Positions 1 through 8,106 of a stretch of DNA of 28,419 bases are shown here, in pieces; within the stretch, counting starts at the first letter, position 1, and the number at the start of each line of letters is the position of its first letter. A program made the translations under genes and the position numbers. This stretch comes from Bacillota bacterium (GTDB lineage: Bacteria; Bacillota; Clostridia; Lachnospirales; Lachnospiraceae). Location: NCBI GenBank assembly GCA_023414985.1, contig JAEZLY010000183.1, positions 1 through 28,419 on the forward strand. Direction: 5' to 3'. A model generated the notes under the pieces. That model had not been told where the DNA came from and made no database searches. It saw nothing but the letters and a program-made list of their open reading frames with translations.

Positions 1-584
1 ATCTATCACAGAGGGCGGTTAGAAGAACCGGGATTGAGATTCATCCGGGAGCAACCATTGGGAAGAGATTATTTATTGACCACGGCAATGGAGTCGTAAT
101 CGGTGAGACTGCAATCCTCGGGGATGATATTACCTTATATCAGGGGGTTACATTGGGGGGAAACGGAAAGGAGACGGGAAAGCGTCATCCCACCATCGGA
201 AATAATGTGATGATCAGTGCGGGAGCTAAAATCATCGGATCCTTTTGCATCGGGGATAATTCAAAAATCGGGGCAGGCTCAGTCGTATTATCAGAAGTGC
301 CGGCGAATTCTACAGTTGTAGGCGTACCCGGCAGGGTGGTAAAAAGGGACAATGTCAGGATACCTCAGGAGGAGCTGGATCACTGCCATTTACCGGATCC
401 TGTACTATCTGACCTCAACCTGCTGAAAGAGGAGAACAGGAATTTAAAGCAAAAGCAAAAAGAGCTTGAGGAAAAGCTGAGAGATATAATTAAGTTCATC
501 GGACAAGGAGAAACGGAGAATGGAATGGGATTTCAAGAAAATGTATTCCATATTTTCAACGAAAGAACAGAGACTGCTTCTTAA
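1..584 (+). CDS. cysE: Serine O-acetyltransferase, C-terminal part (5' end outside window)
   Basis: The gene is open from the window edge (first full codon at 3) to TAA at 582-584. It shows the left-handed beta-helix hexapeptide repeats typical of CysE: IEIHPGATIG, then a segment with DHGNGVVIGE, then YQGVTLGG, then GAGSVV and the closing VVGVPGRVV. CysE makes O-acetylserine from serine and acetyl-CoA, the first step of cysteine synthesis. After the helix there is a Lys/Glu-rich, probably coiled-coil tail of about 70 residues. The last 65 bases overlap the next gene in another frame, which suggests translational coupling. The downstream genes use cysteine to make gamma-glutamylcysteine and glutathione, so this looks like a thiol-synthesis operon. 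The N-terminal part cannot be judged. Family assignment is firm. Confidence 0.93.
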   Translation, partial: LSQRAVRRTGIEIHPGATIGKRLFIDHGNGVVIGETAILGDDITLYQGVTLGGNGKETGKRHPTIGNNVMISAGAKIIGSFCIGDNSKIGAGSVVLSEVPANSTVVGVPGRVVKRDNVRIPQEELDHCHLPDPVLSDLNLLKEENRNLKQKQKELEEKLRDIIKFIGQGETENGMGFQENVFHIFNERTETAS

Positions 585-1974
585 GGGAAGATGGGGAGTC
601 GAACGGGAGTTACAGCGTGTTACGAAGGTCGGTGAGTTGGCATTGACACCGCATCCGGCTATCTTCGGAGATAAATTGGGGAATAAGGAAATCACTACGG
701 ATTTTTCGGAGAGTCAGATGGAACTGATTACCCCGCCGTTACCTACGGTAGAGGAGGTTAGCAGATATTTGACCCTTCTGCATGAAAAGGCAGCAAAGGC
801 AGTGGGGAAGGAATATCTGTGGCCGCTCAGTATGCCACCTAAGTTACCGGAGGAAGAATTGATCCCGATTGCGAAATTTGAAGATACCAAGGAAGGTCAG
901 GAAGCCTATCTTTATCGGCAGGGGCTGGCTAACCGTTATGGCAGAAAGATGCAGATGATTTCCGGTATTCATTTTAATTTCTCTTTTGGGGATGAGCTGC
1001 TGGAGCTTCTGGAGCAGGAAGTGGGTGAAGGGAAATCCTCCTCTGAATTTAAAGATGAAACCTATTTCTCGGTGGCCCGTAATTTCCTTCGCTTCCGGTG
1101 GCTGCTGATCTATCTATATGGTGCTTCGCCTTCCTTTGATGATACCTATGGTGCTGTCATGAAGAAAGAAATGAGGAAGGTTAGACAATGCTGTCCGGAG
1201 TGCTGTTCCGATGATAAGGAGTATGCCACCTCACTGAGGGTCAGCCGCTATGGATATTCTAATTCCACACAGATAAAAAATAATATCTACTATAATTCGA
1301 AAGAGGAATATATTCGTAAAATAAGAGCTCTGATGGCTAAGAGAAGCAGGAAATACGCCGATATCGGAGTTCAACTGAATGATAAAATATTGCAGAAGGA
1401 TAGTGAATTCTATTCCTCCATCCGTTTAAAACAGATTGTCGAGCCGGGAGAAAGTCAGATTGAAGCCTTGGAAAAACGAGGCGTAAAATACGCAGAGGTG
1501 CGGATTCTGGATGTCAATCCCTTCGAGAGAAATGGGATCAGTCTGGAACAAATGTATTTTCTTCAGATTTTTATGTTGTTCTGTCTGTTCGCAGGAAACC
1601 GGCAGATGGACGAAAGAGAACTTAAAATGGGCAATCAAAACCATCATATGGTGGCACTGTCCGGGCGCAAATCAAAATTGATGCTGGAACAGCCGACTGG
1701 AGGAAGAATCAGTCTGGAGCTTTGGGGTGAAGAACTGTTTCACCAACTGAGCAGGATCGCTGAGCTCCTGGATCAGGCTGTGGGCAGTTCCAATTATAGC
1801 AGTTGTGTACGGAAGGAACAGGAAAAGCTTTATAACAGAGCTTTGCTGCCATCCTTTCGGATTGTGCAGGAAATGAAAAGCAATAAAGAAAGCTTTCTGG
1901 AGTATGGGATGGGATTGGCAGCAAAATATAAATCAGAGGAAGGGATGGGGGCAGAGGATGATAAAGGGATATGA
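520..1974 (+). CDS. gshA: Glutamate-cysteine ligase (GshF-type N-terminal half as a separate gene)
   Basis: The protein has 484 residues and starts at ATG 520 with AAGGAG at 505-510. It ligates glutamate and cysteine to gamma-glutamylcysteine using ATP (EC 6.3.2.2). The N-terminal region holds the class I ligase signature: GVERELQRVT near residue 27, then ALTPHPAIFGDKL, then ITTDFSESQMELITPP. HFNFSF near residue 151 and YGASPSFDDTYG near residue 200 are also typical. It matches the ligase half of bifunctional GshF, but the reading frame stops after this domain. The ATP-grasp half follows in the +1 frame with its start at 1958, overlapping by 17 bases. A G5 run lies in the overlap (1947-1951). 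The start overlaps cysE. Function is confident; whether the split is real is treated as a finding. Confidence 0.92.
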   Translation: MEWDFKKMYSIFSTKEQRLLLKGRWGVERELQRVTKVGELALTPHPAIFGDKLGNKEITTDFSESQMELITPPLPTVEEVSRYLTLLHEKAAKAVGKEYLWPLSMPPKLPEEELIPIAKFEDTKEGQEAYLYRQGLANRYGRKMQMISGIHFNFSFGDELLELLEQEVGEGKSSSEFKDETYFSVARNFLRFRWLLIYLYGASPSFDDTYGAVMKKEMRKVRQCCPECCSDDKEYATSLRVSRYGYSNSTQIKNNIYYNSKEEYIRKIRALMAKRSRKYADIGVQLNDKILQKDSEFYSSIRLKQIVEPGESQIEALEKRGVKYAEVRILDVNPFERNGISLEQMYFLQIFMLFCLFAGNRQMDERELKMGNQNHHMVALSGRKSKLMLEQPTGGRISLELWGEELFHQLSRIAELLDQAVGSSNYSSCVRKEQEKLYNRALLPSFRIVQEMKSNKESFLEYGMGLAAKYKSEEGMGAEDDKGI

Positions 1975-2944
1975 GGGGCTTGAATTATCAACACAGATGG
2001 TGATAAAGGAGGCTCTGGAAAGAAAACTGAAGGTTGAGGTTCTCGACTGGGATGATAATTTTATACGGTTGTCAGGAGATAACAGAGTAGAGTACATCAA
2101 GCAGGCCACCAGAACCTCTGCCGATACCTACATTGCTCCTTTGCTGATGGAGAATAAGGAGGTTACTAAAATAGTACTTAGGGAACAAGGGCTTCGGGTT
2201 CCGAACGGAGTGACCATATATACTCCGGAGGAGGGAATGCAGGAGCTGAAGTACTTCTGGGGAAGGGATATGGTGATCAAGCCGAAGTCTACCAATTACG
2301 GTCAGGGAGTTGTCATCCTGAAATGGGAATATACAAGGTCGGACGTCGAGGAAGCACTGAAGCTGGCATTTACTTATGATAAATCAGTCATGATCGAAGA
2401 ATATATCAGCGGTAAAGAATACCGCTTCTTTGTAGTCGGGGATGAGGTGGCTGCCATCCTGCACAGAATACCCGCCAATGTTAGCGGTGACGGGTACCAT
2501 ACCATACAGGAGCTGGTTGCGGAAAAGAACAAAAATCCTATGCGTGGAAAAGGGTATGTAACACCGCTTGAGAAAATCATGCTCGGAACTACAGAACGGG
2601 AATACCTGGCGCATCAGGACAGAACCTTTGATACCGTACCCGCACCCGGAGAAACCGTTTATTTAAGGGAGAACTCCAATATCAGTACCGGAGGGGACAG
2701 TATTGATTACACCGAGGAAATAGCGAAGGAATATAAGAAAATCGCGGTAAAAGCCGCCAAAGCCGTCGGGGCAAAAATCTGTGGTGCGGATATTATCATC
2801 CGTGATATTGATCAGTCACCGGATCAGAATAACTACGGAATCATCGAACTGAACTATAACCCGGCCATTCATATTCATGACTATCCATATCGGGGCAAAA
2901 ACAGACAGGTGGAAAAGAAGATTCTGGATCTGCTTGGTTTATAG
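1958..2944 (+). CDS. gshB: Glutathione synthetase, ATP-grasp (GshF C-terminal half as a separate gene)
   Basis: The frame is open from 1904, but ATG 1958 is the better start. It gives 328 residues, is preceded by G-rich sequence (GGGGGCAGAGG), and begins exactly where the ATP-grasp half of GshF begins (GYEGLELSTQ). The ATP-grasp domain is visible as MVIKPKSTNYGQGV near residue 108, VMIEEYISGKEYRFFVVGDEV near 145-165, and the metal-binding end IIELNYNPAIHIHDYP near 300. The enzyme adds glycine to gamma-glutamylcysteine. It resembles the GshF C-terminus and the related cyanophycin-synthetase-like ATP-grasp proteins rather than proteobacterial GshB. It is the last gene of the cysE-gshA-gshB group. 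Domain assignment is firm; glutathione as end product is by family and context. Confidence 0.88.
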   Translation: MIKGYEGLELSTQMVIKEALERKLKVEVLDWDDNFIRLSGDNRVEYIKQATRTSADTYIAPLLMENKEVTKIVLREQGLRVPNGVTIYTPEEGMQELKYFWGRDMVIKPKSTNYGQGVVILKWEYTRSDVEEALKLAFTYDKSVMIEEYISGKEYRFFVVGDEVAAILHRIPANVSGDGYHTIQELVAEKNKNPMRGKGYVTPLEKIMLGTTEREYLAHQDRTFDTVPAPGETVYLRENSNISTGGDSIDYTEEIAKEYKKIAVKAAKAVGAKICGADIIIRDIDQSPDQNNYGIIELNYNPAIHIHDYPYRGKNRQVEKKILDLLGL

Positions 2945-3041
2945 ATTTTAAACAGATTTTACCTAAGCCTAACAGGAATATGTAGGAACTTTCAAGCCTC
3001 ATCGTATATGATAAAACAAAAAGCAAAAAAAGAGGCTGAAT

Positions 3042-4799
3042 ATGAGGGAAAAGGAAGCATTGGATCGAATTATTGATGAAAGGCAGATAAAGTCTGTATT
3101 TCAACCTATCATCTCTCTTAAGGATGGTAGTGTCTTGGGACATGAGGTATTAAGCAGAATGACTGAGAAAAGCACGATTGATCATATCGAGGAGCTTTTT
3201 GAGGCTGCAGCTAGATTTAACCGTTTATGGGATTTGGAGCTATTATGCAGGACAAAGGCGCTGGAGGCTGCTTATCAGTTTATGATACCACCTTATAGTA
3301 AGCTGTTGTTTATCAATGTGAACCCGAACACAATGCATGATGAGAAATTCAAAAAAGGCTTTACCAAGGAATTTCTCATGCAATTTCAAATCAAGCCGCA
3401 AAATGTTATTTTTGAGATTACAGAAAAAAACATGATTACAGATATGGATGGTTTTTTAGCGACGATTGAGCATTACCGGAGCCAGGAATATAAAATAGCT
3501 GTCGATGATGCAGGAGCAGGATATTCGGGCTTAAATCTGATCAGTGATATCAATCCGAATTTCATAAAGCTGGATATTAATCTGATCCGCAATGTTGATA
3601 AGGACAGCTTAAAGAGTGCTTTGATCAAGGGAATGGTAGAGCTGTCGAAGGAGACACAGATTGTTCTGATCGCGGAGGGAATTGAAACGAAGGAGGAACT
3701 GGAGGCTCTGATTAAGCTTGGAGTCCAATATGGTCAGGGCTTTTATATACAAAGACCATCCGAAGAAGTATTTGAGATCAATGAGGAAATCATTCGTTTC
3801 ATCAGCGAGATCAATCATAGAATGCTTCAGGAGAAGAATGAGGGTTCTTCGAATATATCCATAAAAAATCTTTGTAAGTATACCGGTATTGTTTCCCCAA
3901 AGGTTACCGCCAGTTATGTATACCATATCTTTATGCAGAATCCGGGGTTTTTCGGTCTGTGCATCGTTGAGGATGAACTACCGATCGGCATCATCACAAA
4001 CGAAAAGCTTGCCTTGAAAATGAGCGGGCATTACGGATATTCTTTATATCAGAATAAACCCATTTCTGAGCTGATGGATCGAAGCTTTTTATCCGTTGAT
4101 CATCAGACACCGATTAATATCGTATCCTGTCTGGCGATGTCTCGAAGTAACGATAAGCTGTATGATTTCATTGTTGTGACAGAAAATAAAAAGTATATCG
4201 GTACCGTAACCATCAAGGATTTACTTCAGAAGGCCACAGAGATAAAAGTGGATCATGCGAAGCATCAGAATCCTTTGACCGGCTTACCGGGAAATCTGAT
4301 GGTTGAGCAAAGAATCAGCCAATGTATTACAAGTGAAAGAGACTATAGTGTGGCTTATATCGATATCGATAATTTCAAAGCATACAATGATGTGTATGGC
4401 TTTGAGAATGGTGATCTGGCATTGAAGCTGCTGGCCTCTATTCTAACCAATCATCTGTCCAGGGAGCATTTTATCGGACACATAGGCGGAGATGACTTTG
4501 TTGTGGTTATCAATGACCATATCACGAAGGAATATTTTAATGATATCATTCGACAATTCGAGTTTAATGCCTTGAAGCTCTATAACCGGAAGGATCTGCA
4601 TAACGGATATATCACCACGGCGAACCGAAGAGGAGAACCGGAGCAGTTTCCTCTGCTCTCGATTACTGTTGCCGTGATCAACAATCAGGATCAATGCTAC
4701 CAGGATGTCTATGAACTGACGGAGCTTTTGGCAAAAAAGAAGAAGGAGCTCAGGCAGATCAAAAAGGTGGTATCAGATAATAAAATTACTATCGCGTAG
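3042..4799 (+). CDS. EAL-CBS-CBS-GGDEF cyclic-di-GMP signalling protein
   Basis: The protein has 585 residues; ATG 3042 follows AGAGG. An EAL phosphodiesterase domain covers about residues 10-250. E35 sits in GHEVLSR, followed by FINVNP, FEITEKN, VDDAGAGYSGL, FIKLD, AEGIET and GQGFYIQRP, so the usual metal and catalytic residues are present. Two CBS repeats occupy about 265-400 and probably sense a nucleotide. A GGDEF domain follows from about 410, with DIDNFKAYNDVYGFENGD and the signature GGDDF at 482-486 instead of GGDEF. No RxxD inhibitory site precedes it. No signal peptide or membrane segment is seen, so it is likely cytosolic. Hydrolysis of c-di-GMP looks likely. Cyclase activity is uncertain because of the Glu-to-Asp change. 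It is transcribed alone, with a terminator after it. Confidence 0.92.
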   Translation: MREKEALDRIIDERQIKSVFQPIISLKDGSVLGHEVLSRMTEKSTIDHIEELFEAAARFNRLWDLELLCRTKALEAAYQFMIPPYSKLLFINVNPNTMHDEKFKKGFTKEFLMQFQIKPQNVIFEITEKNMITDMDGFLATIEHYRSQEYKIAVDDAGAGYSGLNLISDINPNFIKLDINLIRNVDKDSLKSALIKGMVELSKETQIVLIAEGIETKEELEALIKLGVQYGQGFYIQRPSEEVFEINEEIIRFISEINHRMLQEKNEGSSNISIKNLCKYTGIVSPKVTASYVYHIFMQNPGFFGLCIVEDELPIGIITNEKLALKMSGHYGYSLYQNKPISELMDRSFLSVDHQTPINIVSCLAMSRSNDKLYDFIVVTENKKYIGTVTIKDLLQKATEIKVDHAKHQNPLTGLPGNLMVEQRISQCITSERDYSVAYIDIDNFKAYNDVYGFENGDLALKLLASILTNHLSREHFIGHIGGDDFVVVINDHITKEYFNDIIRQFEFNALKLYNRKDLHNGYITTANRRGEPEQFPLLSITVAVINNQDQCYQDVYELTELLAKKKKELRQIKKVVSDNKITIA

Positions 4800-4829
4800 C
4801 TGCTTTATAGAGGGGATAGCTTGATATCG

Positions 4830-4877
4830 AAGCAGACAGGAGGTTTACGGAAGAACCGTAAGTTTCCTGTCTGCTTT
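4830..4877 (+). terminator. Terminator after the EAL-GGDEF gene
   Basis: A long hairpin: AAGCAGACAGGA then GGTTTACGG pair with CCGTAAGTT then TCCTGTCTGCTT around an AAGAA loop. The stem is about 21 bp with a few mismatches. It is followed by a short T stretch (TTTAATCTT). Confidence 0.8.
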
Positions 4878-4934
4878 AATCTTATATAGAAATGTATCAC
4901 TAATAAGGCAAAGCTTACATTTTATCATATTGTA

Positions 4935-5345
4935 TCAAAGAAAATTTACTGCATATAAAAATGCGGCTATACCGGCTATTGCAAGGATGAGACTATGTTT
5001 AAATGTCTCCTTAACACTGTTGACAAAGAAATTTTTATGATAGTCTATATCTTCTCTCTCTTGTTGTTGTTGTAATCTTGATACTTCGGTATCCTGATAA
5101 GAAATTGCATTGGCATCCCTTTGACCCATACCGCGAAGATTAATTCCACTATTTCCGCTTGGTGAAAGCAATGCACCTAATAATGCTATTACAAGACCTT
5201 CAACGGTCATAACTTCTTTTGTTGTCACATCAAAAAATATTGGTATTATGATTGCTATTAAATAGATAATACCAAAGATAAATATACAAAATAACAACTT
5301 TATCAATAGACTTCTTAAAGTTCTACCTATATTACTTTTATACAT
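4935..5345 (-). CDS. Small membrane protein of unknown function
   Basis: I do not recognise this 136-residue protein. The start at 5345 is supported by AGAGGAGG about 9 bases upstream on the minus strand, the best ribosome site in this part of the window. Residues 13-35 form a strongly hydrophobic helix. A second apolar stretch, EGLVIALLGALL, lies near 49-60, and a third (LILAIAGIAAFLYAV) near the C-terminus. Between the second and third lies a polar loop containing GMGQRDANAISYQD and a QQQQ run with charged flanks, probably on one face of the membrane. It stands alone, convergent with the EAL-GGDEF gene. Codon pattern and ribosome site argue for a real gene. No function is proposed. Confidence 0.75.
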   Translation of the reverse strand: MYKSNIGRTLRSLLIKLLFCIFIFGIIYLIAIIIPIFFDVTTKEVMTVEGLVIALLGALLSPSGNSGINLRGMGQRDANAISYQDTEVSRLQQQQEREDIDYHKNFFVNSVKETFKHSLILAIAGIAAFLYAVNFL

Positions 5346-5680
5346 GAAAATAACCTCCTCTTATAAAATTGAGCTTAGTTATTACTTAAGTGATTAAAAA
5401 AACTACTTAATAATTCGCTCCTTACTATTCATGCCTTTATTTACAATATATAGCTTTTTTTATAGATTATCAAGGAAATATGGGATTATTTACATATGAT
5501 TACAATAATTATGAACATAAGAGAGTATGAGAATAAGCAATGCCTTCTATTTTGATAGGAAAAGAAATATTTCAGGAAGGGAATGATTTTATTCCGAATC
5601 CATGATACAATGATAAACATAAAACGATTTAGAACCATGCTTACATTGTAAACGGAACTTAAGGATCAGGAGGATATGAT
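5346..5680. other. Intergenic region between divergent genes
   Basis: This is 335 bases of A/T-rich spacer between the minus-strand membrane gene and the plus-strand epimerase. It must hold two divergent promoters, but I could not assign -35/-10 pairs with confidence. ACTTAAGT near 5384 and a nearby TACTTAATAA form loose symmetric A/T motifs. No coding or RNA feature is apparent. Confidence 0.4.
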
Positions 5681-6526
5681 ATGGATATCGGAGTACAGAT
5701 TTTTGGATGCCTTGCGGAATGTAAAAAGGATCCTGATGAATTCTTTCGAAGGGTGGCGGAGGCCGGTTATCAACAGATAGAGACATGCATCTTATTTGAC
5801 AATCCGGTAAAGATGGCGGAAGCTGCGAAAGCAGTAGGTAATCAGTTCATGGAGAGTCTCGCAGAAAATTTATGGAAACCGGAGGAGCTACCGGACTATA
5901 TCCGGAGAATGAAGCTACACGGATTACAATTATCCTCTGTTCATGTATTTTCGGAGAACCCTGTTCAGGCGGCAGACCGAATGATCGATACGGCTCTGAA
6001 GAATCATATTACGACTTACGTGATTAACTGCAGTAAGCAGTCAATTGCTACAGAATATAAAGCCTTTGCGGAGGAATGTAATCAGCTGGCAGGAATTTTG
6101 AAGCAGCAGAATATCGAACTGTGGATACACAATAGTGTGGAGGAAATCAAAGCAATCGTGGATTTTAATGGAAGACGTATTTCTGCTTTAACAGCAGTTC
6201 TGGAACTATGTAAAGAGACCGGAGTGGGTGTTCAGGCTGATCTGGGTTGGGTATTATATGCCGGGATTGATCCGGTGGAATATCTTCAGGAAGCGAAGGA
6301 ATTCATTAAGTCGATCCATTTTAAGGATATCAAGAAGGACTATGCCACCCGCGGCGATAAGGATATCTTTGCCTGTCTAGGCGATGGGGCTTTGAATACT
6401 GTTGAGATTTTAAAACAGATTGCTCAATTTCCTCCGGAGGTTACGGTGCTGATCGATCAGGATGCCAGCGACGGCGATATTATGGAGGATCTGGCCAAAT
6501 CCACTAAATTACTGCGTGGTGAATAA
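5681..6526 (+). CDS. Sugar phosphate isomerase/epimerase (xylose isomerase-like TIM barrel)
   Basis: The protein has 281 residues. ATG 5681 is preceded by CAGGAGG at 5668-5674; an ATG at 5676 is out of frame. The pattern is that of AP endonuclease 2/xylose isomerase-like barrels: VGIQ-type first strand (MDIGVQIFGC), EAGYQQIE, LQLSSVHVF, then QADLGWVLYAGIDPVEYL near 190, SIHFKDI near 212 and LIDQD near the C-terminus. The Asp, His and Asp/Glu metal ligands of the family are plausible at these points. The first-turn and HNH motifs are weaker than in the 11087 paralogue. The stop codon is immediately followed by the ATG of the phosphoesterase, so the two are co-translated. The substrate cannot be told from sequence. 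Confidence 0.85.
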   Translation: MDIGVQIFGCLAECKKDPDEFFRRVAEAGYQQIETCILFDNPVKMAEAAKAVGNQFMESLAENLWKPEELPDYIRRMKLHGLQLSSVHVFSENPVQAADRMIDTALKNHITTYVINCSKQSIATEYKAFAEECNQLAGILKQQNIELWIHNSVEEIKAIVDFNGRRISALTAVLELCKETGVGVQADLGWVLYAGIDPVEYLQEAKEFIKSIHFKDIKKDYATRGDKDIFACLGDGALNTVEILKQIAQFPPEVTVLIDQDASDGDIMEDLAKSTKLLRGE

Positions 6527-7861
6527 ATGGCAAGGTTAAAAAAGAGATTCATCCTATTATTGTTACTGCTTTCTGCAACGTTTGTCTCAGGCTGTAGTAC
6601 TGAAAAGACCGAACAGATTGCTTCCGGCAAGGATATCTCCATGTTCATTACAACAGATATCCATTATCTATCGGGAGCATTAACCGATCGAGGAAAAGCC
6701 TATCAGGAGTTTGTTGCCGCCGGGGATGGCAGACAGTTGAATTATATTAATCAGATTGTCAGTGCCTTCGGCAGGGAGGTACGGAATAAGAAACCGGATA
6801 TTCTGATTATCAGCGGAGATCTGACGAATAACGGAGAAAAGAAAAGTCACACGGAACTCGCCCAAAAGCTGAAGGAGATGGAGGAGTCAGGTACCAGGAT
6901 TTATGTTATTCCCGGTAACCATGATATCCTGAACCCCTGGGCAATCGGCTTTCAGGGAGACAAACGCTATAGTACGGATTCAATTACAGCCCGGCAATTC
7001 AAAGAACTTTATTGGGATTTCGGTTACTCGGAAGCAATCTCCAAGGATAAGGATTCCCTGAGTTATCTGGCCGCACCCTCTGAGGATTTATGGCTGCTGA
7101 TGCTCGATACCAATGAATACGAGATGAATGATCAGCTGCATATGCCGACCACCTATGGTGAGCTCCGGGAAGGAACTCTTGCCTGGATCAAAAAGTGCAG
7201 CCAGCTTGCAAAAGAAAAGAACGCCAGAATAATTGCTGTCATGCATCATAACCTGTTCAATCATAGTGCCGAGCTTTATTACGGATTTACGCTGGATAAC
7301 AGTGATGATGCAATTGATACATTTAAGGAATGCGGTATAGACCTTGTACTGAGCGGACATATTCATATTCAGGATATCAAGACGCGAACGATTGATAATA
7401 CTGTGATGAATGATGTTGTAACCAGTTCTCTGGCAATCTATCCGATCCAATATGGGATACTGCAGTATAGACCGGAGCAGGGCTTTGAATACAGCACAAG
7501 CAAAGTAGATGTGGAGAGTTGGGCTGCCGATGAAGGGGTGAAGGATGAGAAGCTGCTGCATTTTTCGGATTTTACCAGGAAGGCTTTTGGCGATGCCTCT
7601 TATCAAAAGGCAATGAAGGCTTTAAAAGAGGTCAGTGGTTATACTGATCAGGAAAAAGAAGAGATGGCAGAAACGATGAGTGAGCTTAATCTTCATTTCT
7701 TCAGCGGAACAACGAATACCGTGAAAGAGGATATTATGAAGTCCAAAGGCTATAAACTTTGGCGGTCCGCAGAGGGACCGGAACGTCTTAGGGATTATGT
7801 ACTCAGTATGCTGCCGAACAGAGTCGCTGATAATAATCATCTCATTGTTCCAACTAATTAA
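6527..7861 (+). CDS. Lipoprotein calcineurin-like metallophosphoesterase
   Basis: The 444-residue protein begins with MARLKKRF, a hydrophobic core and the lipobox VSGC with Cys23. It should therefore be an outer-face lipoprotein processed by signal peptidase II. The metallophosphoesterase metal motifs appear in order: DIH at 44-46, GDLTNNGE near 95, PGNHD near 128, MHHN near 235 and SGHIHIQD near 272. These support a dinuclear-metal phosphohydrolase acting outside the membrane. The C-terminal 130 residues are outside the catalytic core and I do not recognise them. ATG 6527 abuts the epimerase stop, so translation is probably coupled. The substrate is unknown; sugar phosphate or nucleotide would be a guess from the neighbour. 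Confidence 0.9.
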   Translation: MARLKKRFILLLLLLSATFVSGCSTEKTEQIASGKDISMFITTDIHYLSGALTDRGKAYQEFVAAGDGRQLNYINQIVSAFGREVRNKKPDILIISGDLTNNGEKKSHTELAQKLKEMEESGTRIYVIPGNHDILNPWAIGFQGDKRYSTDSITARQFKELYWDFGYSEAISKDKDSLSYLAAPSEDLWLLMLDTNEYEMNDQLHMPTTYGELREGTLAWIKKCSQLAKEKNARIIAVMHHNLFNHSAELYYGFTLDNSDDAIDTFKECGIDLVLSGHIHIQDIKTRTIDNTVMNDVVTSSLAIYPIQYGILQYRPEQGFEYSTSKVDVESWAADEGVKDEKLLHFSDFTRKAFGDASYQKAMKALKEVSGYTDQEKEEMAETMSELNLHFFSGTTNTVKEDIMKSKGYKLWRSAEGPERLRDYVLSMLPNRVADNNHLIVPTN

Positions 7862-7920
7862 AACAAAAGATCAATTGATCATAGAAGGAGACTGCAGAAA
7901 ATAAATTAAGATACATATAC

Positions 7921-7998
7921 AGGTCAGGTATATCCTTTTCTCAAAAGCCGCTAAAGTGAGCTTCGGCTGTAAAAGTAGATACCTGACCTTAATTTGTT
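7921..7998 (+). terminator. Long-range hairpin, probable terminator with inner structure
   Basis: AGGTCAGGTAT at 7921-7931 pairs perfectly with ATACCTGACCT at 7979-7989, followed by TAATTTGTT. The 47-base interior can form AGCCG/CGGCT (7946-7950 with 7964-7968) or CTTTT/AAAAG (7935-7939 with 7943-7947). These two inner stems share bases. It most likely ends the epimerase-phosphoesterase transcript, though a structured leader of the aquaporin cannot be excluded. Confidence 0.55.
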
Positions 7999-8042
7999 CC
8001 TAAAGTCTTATAATAAAATTGATTTCGACGATAGCACCTATA

Positions 8043-8070
8043 TTGTATCAGACATATATTGAATTATACT
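8043..8070 (+). promoter_or_regulatory. Putative sigma-A promoter of the aquaporin gene
   Basis: TTGTAT at 8043-8048, a 16-base spacer and TATACT at 8065-8070 lie 36 bases before the aquaporin ATG. This was identified by eye only. Confidence 0.45.
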
Positions 8071-8106
8071 TCAAATTTTCTCGATTAGATTAGAAAAGAG
8101 GAAACA

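Noticed and set aside
3042..4799. Transfer of a phage or mobile element near the c-di-GMP gene or the decayed 3' region
   Set aside because: No integrase, transposase, tRNA gene or flanking direct repeat could be seen.
7088..7606. 172-codon open frame on the minus strand inside the metallophosphoesterase gene
   Set aside because: It is antisense to a gene with all metallophosphoesterase motifs. Its protein is Ile/His/Leu-rich without any recognisable pattern, and it is the usual shadow of a coding strand.
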